64,000 nt of DNA from positions 3,162,001 to 3,226,000 of the forward strand of contig NZ_CP125370.1 in assembly GCF_030034735.1 (NCBI RefSeq). Direction: 5' to 3'. How positions within the stretch are numbered: the first letter of the stretch is position 1; every line of letters begins with the position of its first letter. Source of the stretch: Paenibacillus sp. RC334. GTDB lineage: Bacteria; Bacillota; Bacilli; Paenibacillales; Paenibacillaceae. Shown here piece by piece: positions 18,045 through 26,743 of the stretch. The notes below the pieces were generated by a model. It had not been told where the DNA came from. It saw only the letters and a list, made by a program, of their open reading frames with translations, and did no database searches. Both the position numbers and the translations under genes were made by a program.

Positions 18045-19001
18045 ATGAAGCGCCTTCTTACTTTATTGTTAATTTTTGTTGTCTATTTTGGAACGATTCC
18101 AACAATACATGCGAATCCGTCGAATTATCGTATTTTTTTGGATGGAAAGATTGTGACACTTCAATCTGCCCCTCGCATTGAAAGTAACACCCTTATGGTT
18201 CCAGTTGTCCCGTTGTTAAAAAAATTAGGCTATACAGCTGCTGTAGATCCCGATATTCCTGATCGTGTAAAAATAACAAATTCGAATAATTCGATTACCT
18301 TTGTGATTGGTGCTAAAAATATTTATATCAACGGAAAAGAAATTCGTATGCCTATTAGCTCTAAATCATACAATGGAGTAACTTACCTTCCTATGCGCGC
18401 AATTTCGCAAGCGCTCAGGAAACCATTTGGCAGTAACCCTACAGAACAGTACGCCTGGATTGGAGCTGCACCTAGTAAAAACCAAAACATTCCCCCAGAA
18501 TTGCAAGGGAAAGATTTTAGAAATGCTGTATGGGGTATGACAGTTCAGCAAATTAAAAGGTCCGAGACACTGCCTCTCATCAATGCTGTCACTGAATTGG
18601 ATGATTACGGCATGAGTAATATGTACTATACTTATTTGGACTACAAAGGTGAATACAACGGGTACAAAGCAGTTTACACTTATATCCTATCCGGGAAGAA
18701 TAAAAACAGCACTAAACTGATTGACGGACAGATTTTATTTCCTGAAAAATTTAGTAACATGCAAAACTATATAGATCGTTTCTTTAAAATTAGTTCTAAA
18801 ATGCAATTGGCATACGGTGCACCCGTTGAAACGGAGCGACCACGAGGAAGAGATCAGAGTAAATGGGCGGAAGACCTGTCTTTAGGTAATCTCTCATTAA
18901 CCGATTACTACAATGTCGGTCGAAATTCTTATTATATCCGATTGTACAAAAGTATGAATTCTGAATATCCTCAATTGGATATTTTGGTGTCTCAAAGATA
19001 A
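18045..19001 (+). CDS. Secreted stalk-domain (copper amine oxidase N-terminal-like) protein
   Basis: A 318-residue exported protein with signal peptide MKRLLTLLLIFVVYFGTI and processing near HANPSN. Residues 28-145 form a stalk domain of the kind also found in the two amidases of this window (IFLDGKIVTL, NTLMVPVVPLLKKLGY, GVTYLPMRAIS). The rest (about 160-318) is unrecognised: it begins WGMTVQQIKRSE and is rich in Tyr and Asn. The ATG at 18045 has a perfect AGAGGAG box, while the longer frame begins at a TTG without one. The DNA is AT-richer than the surroundings, a possible sign of transfer. Just past the stop, another frame reads through a coding-like tail (DNIKFFSENQYDSVIDFIKY) up to the terminator, so the 3' end may be altered. 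Confidence 0.8.
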   Translation: MKRLLTLLLIFVVYFGTIPTIHANPSNYRIFLDGKIVTLQSAPRIESNTLMVPVVPLLKKLGYTAAVDPDIPDRVKITNSNNSITFVIGAKNIYINGKEIRMPISSKSYNGVTYLPMRAISQALRKPFGSNPTEQYAWIGAAPSKNQNIPPELQGKDFRNAVWGMTVQQIKRSETLPLINAVTELDDYGMSNMYYTYLDYKGEYNGYKAVYTYILSGKNKNSTKLIDGQILFPEKFSNMQNYIDRFFKISSKMQLAYGAPVETERPRGRDQSKWAEDLSLGNLSLTDYYNVGRNSYYIRLYKSMNSEYPQLDILVSQR

Positions 19002-19085
19002 TATTAAATTTTTTTCTGAGAATCAGTACGACAGTGTAATTGATTTTATCAAATACTTCGAAGATCGCTATAGAACTGACTAAAC

Positions 19086-19129
19086 AAAAAGCTCTGCCGA
19101 CCCATTAAGGTCAGCAGAGCTTTTACTAT
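19086..19129 (+). terminator. Rho-independent terminator after the stalk-domain gene
   Basis: Stem AAAAGCTCTGC...GCAGAGCTTTT with an inner GACC/GGTC pair, then UUUU. The A-rich left arm would also serve the minus strand. Confidence 0.82.
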
Positions 19130-19281
19130 TTCACTATAAACCTTACCTTTTTTCCATCAGCATAATAACTTGTACCGAGAAAATAGTTGCCAGCAAAAAT
19201 ACGATGTTAACTTCTGGGTTCGTAGACCATTTCGTCAACAGATCGGCCGATTTTCAATGCACTGCGTAGTAAAAAAATCGC

Positions 19282-19311
19282 TTGACTTGGAGTTAACTCC
19301 AAATGTAATAA
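19282..19311 (+). promoter_or_regulatory. MerR-family operator/promoter for the aldo/keto reductase
   Basis: A -35 of TTGACT is followed by the perfect 16-bp palindrome TTGGAGTTAACTCCAA (19287-19302) and an AT-rich -10 area (TAATAA) at a spacing longer than 17 bases. A dyad lying between over-spaced -35 and -10 boxes is the hallmark of MerR-activated promoters. The MerR gene lies just downstream at 20473 and is the likely ligand. Confidence 0.72.
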
Positions 19312-19393
19312 TATCGGATGTAAGTAGGTGAAGAGTAATCGGAGTAAGCTACATTTGAAGGAAACAATACCTAGGAAAGTGAGGAACAATCAA

Positions 19394-20374
19394 ATGGAAT
19401 ATGTGAAACTTGGAAATACCGGCTTGGATGTATCCCGGCTTTGTCTTGGCTGTATGGGCTTTGGTGTTGCAGAGCGGTGGATTCATCCTTGGATACTTGA
19501 TGAAGAACGCAGTCGTCCAATTATAAAAAAAGCCCTGGAGCTTGGTATCAATTTTTTTGATACTGCGAATGTATATTCAGACGGAACAAGCGAGGAAATT
19601 GTTGGGCGGGCTTTAAAGGATTATGCGAATCGAGATGAAATTGTCCTCGCGACGAAGGTTCATTTCCGTATGCATCAAGGTCCAAACGGTGCGGGACTTT
19701 CCCGAAAGGCAATCATGAGTGAAATAGATAAAAGCCTTAAGAGACTGGGAACAGATTATGTGGATCTGTACCAAATTCACCGCTGGGATTATAATACTCC
19801 CATCGAAGAGACGATGGAAGCATTACATGATGTTGTGAAGGCCGGGAAGGCAAGATATATTGGTGCTTCTGCCATGTACGCATGGCAATTTCTGAAGGCG
19901 TTACATGTAGCTGAGAAAAATGGATGGACCCGGTTTGTATCGATGCAGAATCATTTAAACCTCTTATATCGTGAAGAGGAGCGGGAGATGCTGCCGCTTT
20001 GTAAGGAAGAAAAAATCGGTGTGGTTCCATACAGCCCTCTTGCAGGAGGAAGATTGACGCGTGATGCGCAGGAAACAACACATCGTTCCGAAACCGATCA
20101 AGTTGCGAAATCTAAATATGATGCGACTGCACATACCGATCGATTGATCGTGGATCAGGTTGCGGCAATCGCAGAACAACGTGGAGTTCCCCGTGTCCAA
20201 ATCGCACTTGCCTGGTTGCTGCAGAAAGAACCGGTAACAGCTCCCATTATCGGTGCTACGAAAACGTCTCATCTCGAAGATGCGGTAGCTGCGCTCTCGA
20301 TTACGTTAACACCTGAAGAAATTGCGTTGCTGGAAGAGCCGTATGTTCCTCATCCGGTAATTGGAGCCCAGTAA
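19394..20374 (+). CDS. Aldo/keto reductase
   Basis: A 326-residue NADPH-dependent aldehyde/ketone reductase with the TIM-barrel AKR fold. It starts MEYVKLGNTGLDVSRLCLGC. The catalytic tetrad is visible as Asp in FFDTANVY, Tyr in the same segment, Lys in VLATKVHF and His in YQIHRWD. The cofactor end shows SMQNHLNL and PIIGATKTSHLEDA. The nearest known group is the YccK/GRP-type reductases. The frame is open farther upstream, but the ATG at 19394 has GAGGAA in place and begins where homologues do. It is preceded by a MerR-type promoter and followed by a MerR gene, so it probably detoxifies an electrophile or aldehyde that the regulator senses. Confidence 0.9.
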   Translation: MEYVKLGNTGLDVSRLCLGCMGFGVAERWIHPWILDEERSRPIIKKALELGINFFDTANVYSDGTSEEIVGRALKDYANRDEIVLATKVHFRMHQGPNGAGLSRKAIMSEIDKSLKRLGTDYVDLYQIHRWDYNTPIEETMEALHDVVKAGKARYIGASAMYAWQFLKALHVAEKNGWTRFVSMQNHLNLLYREEEREMLPLCKEEKIGVVPYSPLAGGRLTRDAQETTHRSETDQVAKSKYDATAHTDRLIVDQVAAIAEQRGVPRVQIALAWLLQKEPVTAPIIGATKTSHLEDAVAALSITLTPEEIALLEEPYVPHPVIGAQ

Positions 20375-20410
20375 ATTTTGATGCGATGACAGTTTTGATA
20401 TAAGAAACGA

Positions 20411-20446
20411 CAAGAACGCCCTATCCATTTACTTGGGGCGTTCTTG
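20411..20446 (+). terminator. Hairpin between aldo/keto reductase and merR
   Basis: Stem CAAGAACGCCC / GGGGCGTTCTTG with a 13-base loop. The downstream bases (TGCTAAAA) lack a U-tract, so it may weaken rather than stop transcription into the MerR gene. Confidence 0.5.
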
Positions 20447-20472
20447 TGCTAAAATCGGGAGGTGAAATCTGC

Positions 20473-20859
20473 ATGTTGATAGCAGAAGTAAGTAAAAAAT
20501 TTGATCTATCACAGGATACACTCCGCTATTATGAACGCATCGGACTTATTCCACGTGTGAACCGCAATAAAAGCGGAATCAGGGATTATACGGAAGAAGA
20601 CTGCAGGTGGGTTGAATACATCAAATGTATGCGAGCCGTAGGTCTTCCAGTTGAAATTTTGATTGAGTATGTTGGGTTGTTTCAACAGGGTGATGAAACC
20701 ATGGATGCTAGAAAAGAACTCCTAATCGAGCAACGTAAGCAGCTCATAACAAGAATGGAAGACATGAAGAACGTGTTGGAACGCATGGATTATAAAATTG
20801 CAAGATATGAACAGACAATATTTGAAAAAGAAAAAACACTAAATAGACCACAAGATTAG
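20473..20859 (+). CDS. MerR-family transcriptional regulator (AdhR/NmlR-like)
   Basis: A 128-residue regulator: winged HTH at residues 1-70 (IAEVSKKFDLSQDTLRYYERIGLIP, then the wing and RDYTEEDCRWVEYIKCMR) and a long dimerisation coiled coil (about 75-120). The single Cys residues are in CRWVEYIKCMR, within the region where NmlR/AdhR-type members keep a redox-active cysteine, but I cannot say which would react. The ATG at 20473 follows GGGAGGTG. Its gene lies directly after the aldo/keto reductase whose promoter has a MerR-type dyad, a layout typical of aldehyde or thiol stress regulators. Confidence 0.9.
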   Translation: MLIAEVSKKFDLSQDTLRYYERIGLIPRVNRNKSGIRDYTEEDCRWVEYIKCMRAVGLPVEILIEYVGLFQQGDETMDARKELLIEQRKQLITRMEDMKNVLERMDYKIARYEQTIFEKEKTLNRPQD

Positions 20860-21010
20860 TTTTGTGAATGACAATGGGGGAATCATACCACAAGTCAGCT
20901 CTGTCTATAGTAGTAATATTGGCGTCTGGTTCAGTAAAGAAACTTGTGCCTATAGTAAGGATTAGGATCATCGAGTTGGGTAATTACTTATACAAAGGAG
21001 TGAAAAATCA

Positions 21011-21391
21011 ATGATTAGTAAAGTCGGTCAAATTATGTTGTATGTAAATAACCAAGATGAGTCACTGGATTTTTGGACAGGAAAAGTAGGATTTAATGTA
21101 ATTTCAGAAGAAAATAATGGTCAAGGAATGAGATGGATTGAAATTGCTCCTGAAAAGGGTGAAGAAACAAGTATCATTCTCCATAATAAGGAATTCGTTG
21201 CTAAAATGTCACCTGAATTAAATCTCGGTACACCTTCTTTAATGTTTTTTTCGGAAAATCTCGATCAATTACATGGCGACTTATCCAATAAAAATGTCAA
21301 AGTCGGAGAAATTGTAAATATGCCTTCCGGCAGAGTATTTAACTTTGCAGACAATGAAGAAAATTACTTTGCTGTAATGGAAAAAAAGTAA
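21011..21391 (+). CDS. VOC-family (glyoxalase/bleomycin resistance-like) protein
   Basis: A 126-residue single-chain protein with the two beta-alpha-beta-beta-beta units of the vicinal oxygen chelate fold: MISKVGQIMLYVNNQDESLDFW begins unit 1, and SLMFFSENLDQLHGDLSN begins unit 2. Possible metal ligands are Glu in WIEIAP and Glu near the C-terminus, whereas a histidine at the first strand is absent, so enzymatic activity is uncertain. AAAGGAG precedes the ATG. It stands after the MerR/aldo-keto reductase pair with its own terminator. A role in detoxifying an electrophile or antibiotic is plausible only from context. Confidence 0.85.
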   Translation: MISKVGQIMLYVNNQDESLDFWTGKVGFNVISEENNGQGMRWIEIAPEKGEETSIILHNKEFVAKMSPELNLGTPSLMFFSENLDQLHGDLSNKNVKVGEIVNMPSGRVFNFADNEENYFAVMEKK

Positions 21392-21740
21392 ATTACGATA
21401 AAAATGGGATAACGATCAGTCATCCCACCTTTATAAAAGAGTAAAAGCCCTCCGTTTAAGAGGGCTTTTTCATATATGCTGGCCGCAAACTAAAGTCATT
21501 CGATTGACCTCACTAACCTCCAATCAAGTCCACTCCAACCTCATCTATGTAAAATTATGGCTTAGTGTAATGAATTTCACATCTTTCCGGGTCAACCTGT
21601 TCTACCATAGAAGAGTGATACGCCGTGCTGGGCAGACCACTTTGGGCGGGACGGGTGCGTTCTGCTGTAAATCAGCTACACAGGCTGTCTGGCATGTGCG
21701 GCAAGCACGCTTTTATTTTGATTCGAAGCGGAGTGTCCAG
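21392..21740. other. Intergenic region upstream of the DUF2294 gene
   Basis: 349 bp. It has the VOC gene terminator (21443-21476), then about 150 bp of GC-rich sequence (21600-21725) that may fold as a structured leader. No known riboswitch class was recognised. Confidence 0.4.
21443..21476 (+). terminator. Rho-independent terminator after the VOC gene
   Basis: AAAAGCCCTC / GAGGGCTTTTT with a short loop and a U-tract. Confidence 0.88.
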
Positions 21741-22106
21741 ATGTTGAATATCGAATGGGAATACCGTGAGCGCATCAGGAAGCTGGCCGTATGCATTGTC
21801 AAGCATTACCGAGGAAAAGGACCGGACAATGTCAAGGTTTCACTGGATTCGCCGCTCCGGATTACGGTAGAAATTTGGGGCACCTTGTCCAATCTCTCCG
21901 AAATTTTGGTTCATGAAGGGGCTGGCGAAAAGGTCAAAGAATATTGGAACGTCCTTCGTCCTTATCTGGAAAAGGAATTTATGAGCGAAGCTGAAAAAAC
22001 ACTTGGCAGTCCCTTCACTTACACTTGGGAAGTCTACCCCTCCGTCCATGGAGACGGACATATTATCATTACTCTTGAATTACAACACATACACCGGTTG
22101 GATTAG
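21741..22106 (+). CDS. DUF2294 (MpsC-like) domain protein
   Basis: A 121-residue cytosolic protein. The pattern RKLAVCIVKHYRGKGPDNVKV, then an amphipathic helix and VHGDGHIIITLELQ at the end, matches DUF2294, a domain also called MpsC in the staphylococcal membrane-potential system; its biochemical role is unknown. The ATG at 21741 has GGAG seven bases upstream. The open frame continues farther 5' but without a plausible start. It lies just before the formate dehydrogenase gene, but a strong hairpin with seven U (22138-22188) separates them, so the link may be regulatory rather than a shared transcript. Confidence 0.75.
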   Translation: MLNIEWEYRERIRKLAVCIVKHYRGKGPDNVKVSLDSPLRITVEIWGTLSNLSEILVHEGAGEKVKEYWNVLRPYLEKEFMSEAEKTLGSPFTYTWEVYPSVHGDGHIIITLELQHIHRLD

Positions 22107-22137
22107 CGGGAAGGAGCTTGTCTCCTCGCCTGCGGAT

Positions 22138-22188
22138 AAGCCAGTACAGGATGCAGCGTGAAGCGGCATTTTTGTATTGGCTTTTTTT
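22138..22188 (+). terminator. Terminator or attenuator before formate dehydrogenase
   Basis: An 11-bp stem AAGCCAGTACA / TGTATTGGCTT with one G-U pair and an inner TGC/GCA stem, followed by seven U. A smaller hairpin (AGGAG/CTCCT) precedes it at about 22110-22130. It could end the DUF2294 transcript or attenuate the 10-kb hydrogenase operon. Confidence 0.75.
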
Positions 22189-22235
22189 CATGTTACGAGC
22201 TTCATCTATTTCATATAAAAAGAGGTGCTGCACAC

Positions 22236-24398
22236 ATGGCAGACAAGGTATTGACCGTATGTCCCTACTGCGGAAGCGGTTGTCAGCTTCATTTGCTGGT
22301 GGACAAGGGACAGGTAATTGGCGCAGAGCCGGCTGGTGGTCGTACAAACGAAGGAACATTGTGTCTGAAAGGACATTATGGATGGGATTTTCTGAATGAC
22401 CCGCAAATTCTAACCGCACGCTTGCGCAAGCCCCTGATTCGAAAAAATGGAGTCATGGAGGAAGTGGAGTGGGAAGAAGCCATCCAGTATACCGCTGAAC
22501 GCCTTTTAGCAATCAAGGAAAAATACGGACCAGATTCCATTATGGGAACAGGCTCCGCACGTGGTCCGGGAAACGAAGCGAATTATGTCATGCAAAAGTT
22601 CATGCGGGCGGTCATTGGCACGAACAATATTGACCATTGCGCTCGTGTATGCCATGGCCCTTCTGTGGCTGGTTTGACATACTCACTCGGGGACGGAGCC
22701 ATGTCCAACTCAATTCCAGAAATTGAACACTCTGATCTTATTTTCGTGTTTGGGTATAATGCACCCGAAACACATCCGATCGTCGCAAGACGCATTGTAG
22801 CTGCCAAGCAAAAAGGTGCCAAAATTATTGTATGCGATCCGCGCATGACTGAAACTGGACGCATTTCAGATATGTGGCTACCTCTAAAAGGCGGTTCGAA
22901 CATGGCTTTGGTGAATGCTTTTGGTCATGTGCTTGTACATGAAGGACTGTACGACAAACGATATGTGGAAGCAAACACAGAAGGCTTTGCCGAATACGTA
23001 GAAAGCATTAAAAAATATACGCCTGAATATGCAGAAGGCATTACGGGGGTCAAGGCGGCTGACATTCGAGCAGCTATGAGGGAATATGCAAAGGCCCCTA
23101 CCGCTACAATTCTGTATGGAATGGGCGTATGTCAATTTTCACAGGCCGTTGACGTGGTAAAGGGACTCGCTTCTCTTGCACTGTTGACCGGAAATCTGGG
23201 CAAGCCGAATGTGGGGATTGGGCCTGTGCGGGGGCAAAACAATGTCCAGGGCTCCTGCGACATGGGCGCATTGCCGAATGTATATCCTGGTTATCAGGAA
23301 GTAACGGATAGCACGGTTCGCAAAAAGTTTGAAAAAGCATACGGTGTTGAGCTGCCGCGTAAAAAAGGATATCCCCTTACGGAGGTGCCACACCTCATCC
23401 TGAAGGAGAACAAGCTGAAAGCTTATTATATTTTCGGCGAGGACCCTGTACAAAGCGATCCGAACGCCGCCGAGTTACGTGAAGCGCTAGACCAATTGGA
23501 ATTTGTCGTGGTGCAGGATATTTTCATGAATAAAACGGCGCTGCACGCCGATGTCATCCTCCCTTCTACCTCCTGGGGCGAACATGATGGTGTGTATTCC
23601 TCGGCAGACCGCGGCTTTCAGCGCATTCGCAAAGCGGTCGAGCCACAAGGTGACGTAAAGCCGGACTGGGCCATTATTAGCGAAGTTTCTACCGCCATGG
23701 GCTACCCTATGTCCTATGCAAACACAGAGGAAATTTGGGATGAAATGCGTAGCCTCTGCCCGTTATTCGCTGGTGCCAGCTACCAAAAAATGGAGGAACA
23801 AGGTGGCGTACAGTGGCCCTGCCCTACAGAGGATCATCCAGGCACACCGTATTTGTACAAAGGTAATCAATTTTCCACTCCTAATGGCAAAGGCCGATTA
23901 TTTGCCTGCGAATGGCGTCCGCCGCAAGAACAGCCGGATGCGAAATTCCCGCTTGTCTTATCTACAGTCCGTGAAGTGGGGCATTATTCCGTACGCACCA
24001 TGACCGGTAACTGCCGTGCGCTGCGCCAGTTAGCTGATGAACCGGGCTTTATACAAATTAGTCCGGAAGATGGAATCGATCTGAATATTCTCGATGGCGA
24101 AATTGTCGCCATATCCTCCCGTCGTGGACGCATTATGGCACGAGCGCAGATTAGTGACCGTGTGCAACAAGGCGCGACCTATATGACCTATCACTGGTGG
24201 GTTGGAGCATGTAACGAGCTGACCGCTGATTTTCTCGATCCGGTATCTAAGACCCCGGAATTAAAATACTGCGCCATTCGGCTGGAACGGATCGCCGACC
24301 AAACACAGGCCGAGCGTGATGTACATGAATCGTACCAACGGATTCGCAGACAGATGAACGTCCAGGAAGCTGTTTTGGCGGATAAGGTGACGAGATGA
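22236..24398 (+). CDS. fdhF: Formate dehydrogenase catalytic subunit (Mo/W-bis-MGD, Cys form)
   Basis: A 720-residue molybdopterin enzyme that oxidises formate to CO2. The N-terminal [4Fe-4S] ligands are Cys9, Cys12, Cys16 and Cys43 (VCPYCGSGCQ, TLCLKG). The metal ligand motif CARVCHGPSVAGL has Cys139-His140, the place of selenocysteine in E. coli FDH-H. The formate-binding arginine is in VRGQNNVQGSCDMG. The bis-MGD region ends with VREVGHYSVRTMTGN. It lacks the 2Fe-2S/ferredoxin extension of NAD-linked enzymes, so electrons must leave through separate iron-sulfur subunits. The ATG at 22236 follows AGAGGTG. It overlaps the next gene by 4 bp (ATGA) and heads the hydrogenase operon. Confidence 0.95.
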   Translation: MADKVLTVCPYCGSGCQLHLLVDKGQVIGAEPAGGRTNEGTLCLKGHYGWDFLNDPQILTARLRKPLIRKNGVMEEVEWEEAIQYTAERLLAIKEKYGPDSIMGTGSARGPGNEANYVMQKFMRAVIGTNNIDHCARVCHGPSVAGLTYSLGDGAMSNSIPEIEHSDLIFVFGYNAPETHPIVARRIVAAKQKGAKIIVCDPRMTETGRISDMWLPLKGGSNMALVNAFGHVLVHEGLYDKRYVEANTEGFAEYVESIKKYTPEYAEGITGVKAADIRAAMREYAKAPTATILYGMGVCQFSQAVDVVKGLASLALLTGNLGKPNVGIGPVRGQNNVQGSCDMGALPNVYPGYQEVTDSTVRKKFEKAYGVELPRKKGYPLTEVPHLILKENKLKAYYIFGEDPVQSDPNAAELREALDQLEFVVVQDIFMNKTALHADVILPSTSWGEHDGVYSSADRGFQRIRKAVEPQGDVKPDWAIISEVSTAMGYPMSYANTEEIWDEMRSLCPLFAGASYQKMEEQGGVQWPCPTEDHPGTPYLYKGNQFSTPNGKGRLFACEWRPPQEQPDAKFPLVLSTVREVGHYSVRTMTGNCRALRQLADEPGFIQISPEDGIDLNILDGEIVAISSRRGRIMARAQISDRVQQGATYMTYHWWVGACNELTADFLDPVSKTPELKYCAIRLERIADQTQAERDVHESYQRIRRQMNVQEAVLADKVTR

Positions 24399-25024
24399 GC
24401 GGGACACGAAACGCGCTGAGTCGTCCGATGAGTAGAATGGGAGCAGCCGATAGAACAAGCGCTGTCGCCTCTTCCTTTGTGGTCGCAGATGCCGGGCACT
24501 GTATCGGCTGCAAAGCCTGCGAGCTGGCGTGCTTCGCCGTTCACAGTCAAACTAACGGCATAGGCGCTTCGGTCGGAACCGTCAGCGTGCCTGTCGTACC
24601 TAAGGTGTATGTTGTACGCGCCGGGGATACGTATGTGCCTGTGCAATGCCGGCATTGTGAGAATGCGCCCTGCGCACATGCCTGTCCGGTTCAGGCCATT
24701 CGACAGGAGAACGGTGTGGTTATGATTGATGAGGAGCTGTGCATCAGCTGTACCTCTTGTGTTTTGGCCTGTCCCTTCGGGGCCATTGAGGTATCTACCG
24801 TCTACCGGGAAGGACGCGTCATGACGCAGCCCGGCTTGACTGATCGTGCCGCTCACAAGGCTCTCCCCCGGACTGCCGCAGGCAAATGCGACCTCTGCGC
24901 AGACACAAACGGAGGACAGCCTGCCTGTGTAGAAGCCTGTCCAAACGATGTACTACGGCTGGCTATAGTCGAGTCCGATCCGCTTCCCGAGCGTCGGCGG
25001 GAAGTCTTCTTCCCTCGCCTGTAA
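24395..25024 (+). CDS. Polyferredoxin electron-transfer subunit (HydN/HycB type), first copy
   Basis: A 209-residue protein with four cysteine clusters of the kind that bind [4Fe-4S]: CIGCKACELAC, CRHCENAPCAHAC, CISCTSCVLAC and CDLCADTNGGQPACVEAC. This DMSO-reductase B-like pattern is used by HycB/HydN to carry electrons between formate dehydrogenase and hydrogenase. About 25 extra residues rich in Ser, Arg and Ala precede the first cluster. There is no Tat signal or membrane helix, so the complex should be cytosolic. The start overlaps the fdhF stop (ATGA), and hydA follows after 33 bp. A second homologue lies at 26744. Confidence 0.92.
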   Translation: MSGTRNALSRPMSRMGAADRTSAVASSFVVADAGHCIGCKACELACFAVHSQTNGIGASVGTVSVPVVPKVYVVRAGDTYVPVQCRHCENAPCAHACPVQAIRQENGVVMIDEELCISCTSCVLACPFGAIEVSTVYREGRVMTQPGLTDRAAHKALPRTAAGKCDLCADTNGGQPACVEACPNDVLRLAIVESDPLPERRREVFFPRL

Positions 25025-25057
25025 GGCCAAAATCAGCCGCAGAAAGGTAGAAAAAAG

Positions 25058-26560
25058 ATGTCCATAACAACTAACAATGCCTCTTCGGCTCCTTGTATGG
25101 AGACGACGGATTACACCAACCCCATTATTCATATTGATCCCAGTATGTGTACCGGGTGCAGACGCTGTGCAGGGGTTTGTCCGGTAGATGCCATAGAAGG
25201 ACAGCCCGGAGAGCCGCAAACCGTGAACGCAGACCGCTGCGTGATCTGTGGCCAATGTGTACAAATATGCAGCGTATACGCATCCGATTGGGCAGGTTCA
25301 TCCCCACAGGAAGCCGCCAGCAGACGACAGGAGCGCTTGCGTGAGCGCGATATGCCTGCTGACATCGGAGAACCGCTATTCGCTGCCTATTATAGCGGTA
25401 GCCTGAATAAGGTAACCGACATGATGACGAAACCGGGACAGTTTCGGATCGTCCAATGTGCTCCAGCCATTCGCGTTTCAATCGCAGAGGAATTTGGTAT
25501 GCCATTTGGCACGCTCACACCAGGTAAAATGGCTGCGGCCCTGCGCCGTCTTGGCTTTGATCGGGTATATGACACCAACTTTGGAGCTGATGTCACCATT
25601 ATGGAGGAAGGCACCGAGCTGATTCGTCGTGTAACCGAAGGTGGGCCGCTACCGATGTTTACCTCCTGCTGTCCGGCATGGGTTCGATTCGCCGAGATTG
25701 AATATCCCGATCTTTTGGACCATCTATCCAGCTGCAAATCCCCTATGCAAATGCTAGGCTCGCTGGTCAAAACCTATGGTGCCCAACTGGACGAGGTGGA
25801 ACCTGCGAACATTTATAGCGTCGCAATCATGCCTTGTACCTGCAAGCAATTCGAATGTGATCGTCCTGAAATGGAATCCGACGGGTACCGTGACGTGGAT
25901 GAGGTACTGACAACGCGTGAACTGGCATACTGGATCAAGAAAAGCGGCATTGATTTTATGAATCTGCCAGATGAAGAATTCGATTCACCGCTAGGACGTT
26001 ATTCAGGAGCAGGGTCCATTTTTGGTGTAACCGGAGGCGTTATGGAAGCCGCCATCCGTACAGGCTACGAGCTGCTGACGAATGAAAAGCTACCGAAGCT
26101 CCAACTGGATTTTGTACGCGGTGAGGAAGGCATTCGAGTCGCTGAGGTTCAGGTGGGTGAGCTGGAACTCAAGGTAGCGGTCGTCGCGGGGCTGCAACAT
26201 GCCTATGGGCTGCTGGATCGTGTGCAGGCAGGCGAATGTGATTATCATTTTATTGAGGTAATGGGCTGTCCTGCCGGATGTATTAGCGGAGGCGGTCAAC
26301 CCAAGCTCATGCTGGAAAAACACCGGATTGAAGCTTACCGGGCACGCAAATCCTCTATTTATGGACATGATGCGGGGCTTCAGGTGCGAAAATCACATGA
26401 AAACCCTCACATTATTAAGCTGTACGATGAATTTTTAGGTGAGCCGCTTGGTCATGTTTCGCATCATCTGCTGCACACGACCTTCCAAAAGCGCGGACCA
26501 GGCAAGCAAAGTCGTAGCTGTGATGCTCCCGCTAAAGAGACAGGTAGCTCCATTCATTAG
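25058..26560 (+). CDS. hydA: [FeFe] hydrogenase catalytic subunit
   Basis: A 500-residue iron hydrogenase. Two [4Fe-4S] sites lie near residues 31-75 (CTGCRRCAGVCP, CVICGQCVQIC). The H-cluster motifs are complete: L1 TSCCPAW near 205, L2 MPCTCKQFE near 257 and L3 EVMGCPAGCISGGGQP near 400, giving all four cysteine ligands. Alanine after the proline in L1 (rather than Gly) is a trait I associate with group B [FeFe] enzymes; this subgrouping is inference. A C-terminal tail of about 60 residues ends the chain. The gene lies between two polyferredoxin genes, after fdhF, which suggests H2 formation from formate. The ATG has GAAAGG upstream. Confidence 0.96.
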   Translation: MSITTNNASSAPCMETTDYTNPIIHIDPSMCTGCRRCAGVCPVDAIEGQPGEPQTVNADRCVICGQCVQICSVYASDWAGSSPQEAASRRQERLRERDMPADIGEPLFAAYYSGSLNKVTDMMTKPGQFRIVQCAPAIRVSIAEEFGMPFGTLTPGKMAAALRRLGFDRVYDTNFGADVTIMEEGTELIRRVTEGGPLPMFTSCCPAWVRFAEIEYPDLLDHLSSCKSPMQMLGSLVKTYGAQLDEVEPANIYSVAIMPCTCKQFECDRPEMESDGYRDVDEVLTTRELAYWIKKSGIDFMNLPDEEFDSPLGRYSGAGSIFGVTGGVMEAAIRTGYELLTNEKLPKLQLDFVRGEEGIRVAEVQVGELELKVAVVAGLQHAYGLLDRVQAGECDYHFIEVMGCPAGCISGGGQPKLMLEKHRIEAYRARKSSIYGHDAGLQVRKSHENPHIIKLYDEFLGEPLGHVSHHLLHTTFQKRGPGKQSRSCDAPAKETGSSIH

Positions 26561-26743
26561 CACGTTAAGTTAAAAGGGTGAACCATTGCGGCATCCTGCC
26601 TCTCCATGCTTAAAAAGAAGCTGCTGAGTCTTATCTGTGTTCATCCTATGCTCATCATGTTCTGCACCAACAAATTGCATTTTTAAACTTTTTCATACTG
26701 TACCCATTGTATTTTGTCGTTAGTTAGAAAGGAGTCGAGTTGT

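Larger units (their letters stand above)
19002..19393. other. Intergenic region before the aldo/keto reductase
   Basis: 392 bp. It holds a coding-like remnant in a different frame (to about 19082), the terminator at 19086-19125 and the MerR-type promoter at 19282-19311. Nothing was recognised between 19130 and 19280. Confidence 0.5.

Noticed and set aside
22236..24398. Selenocysteine form of formate dehydrogenase
   Set aside because: The codon at the active-site position encodes Cys (CARVCHGPS), not UGA, and no selenocysteine insertion element is needed.
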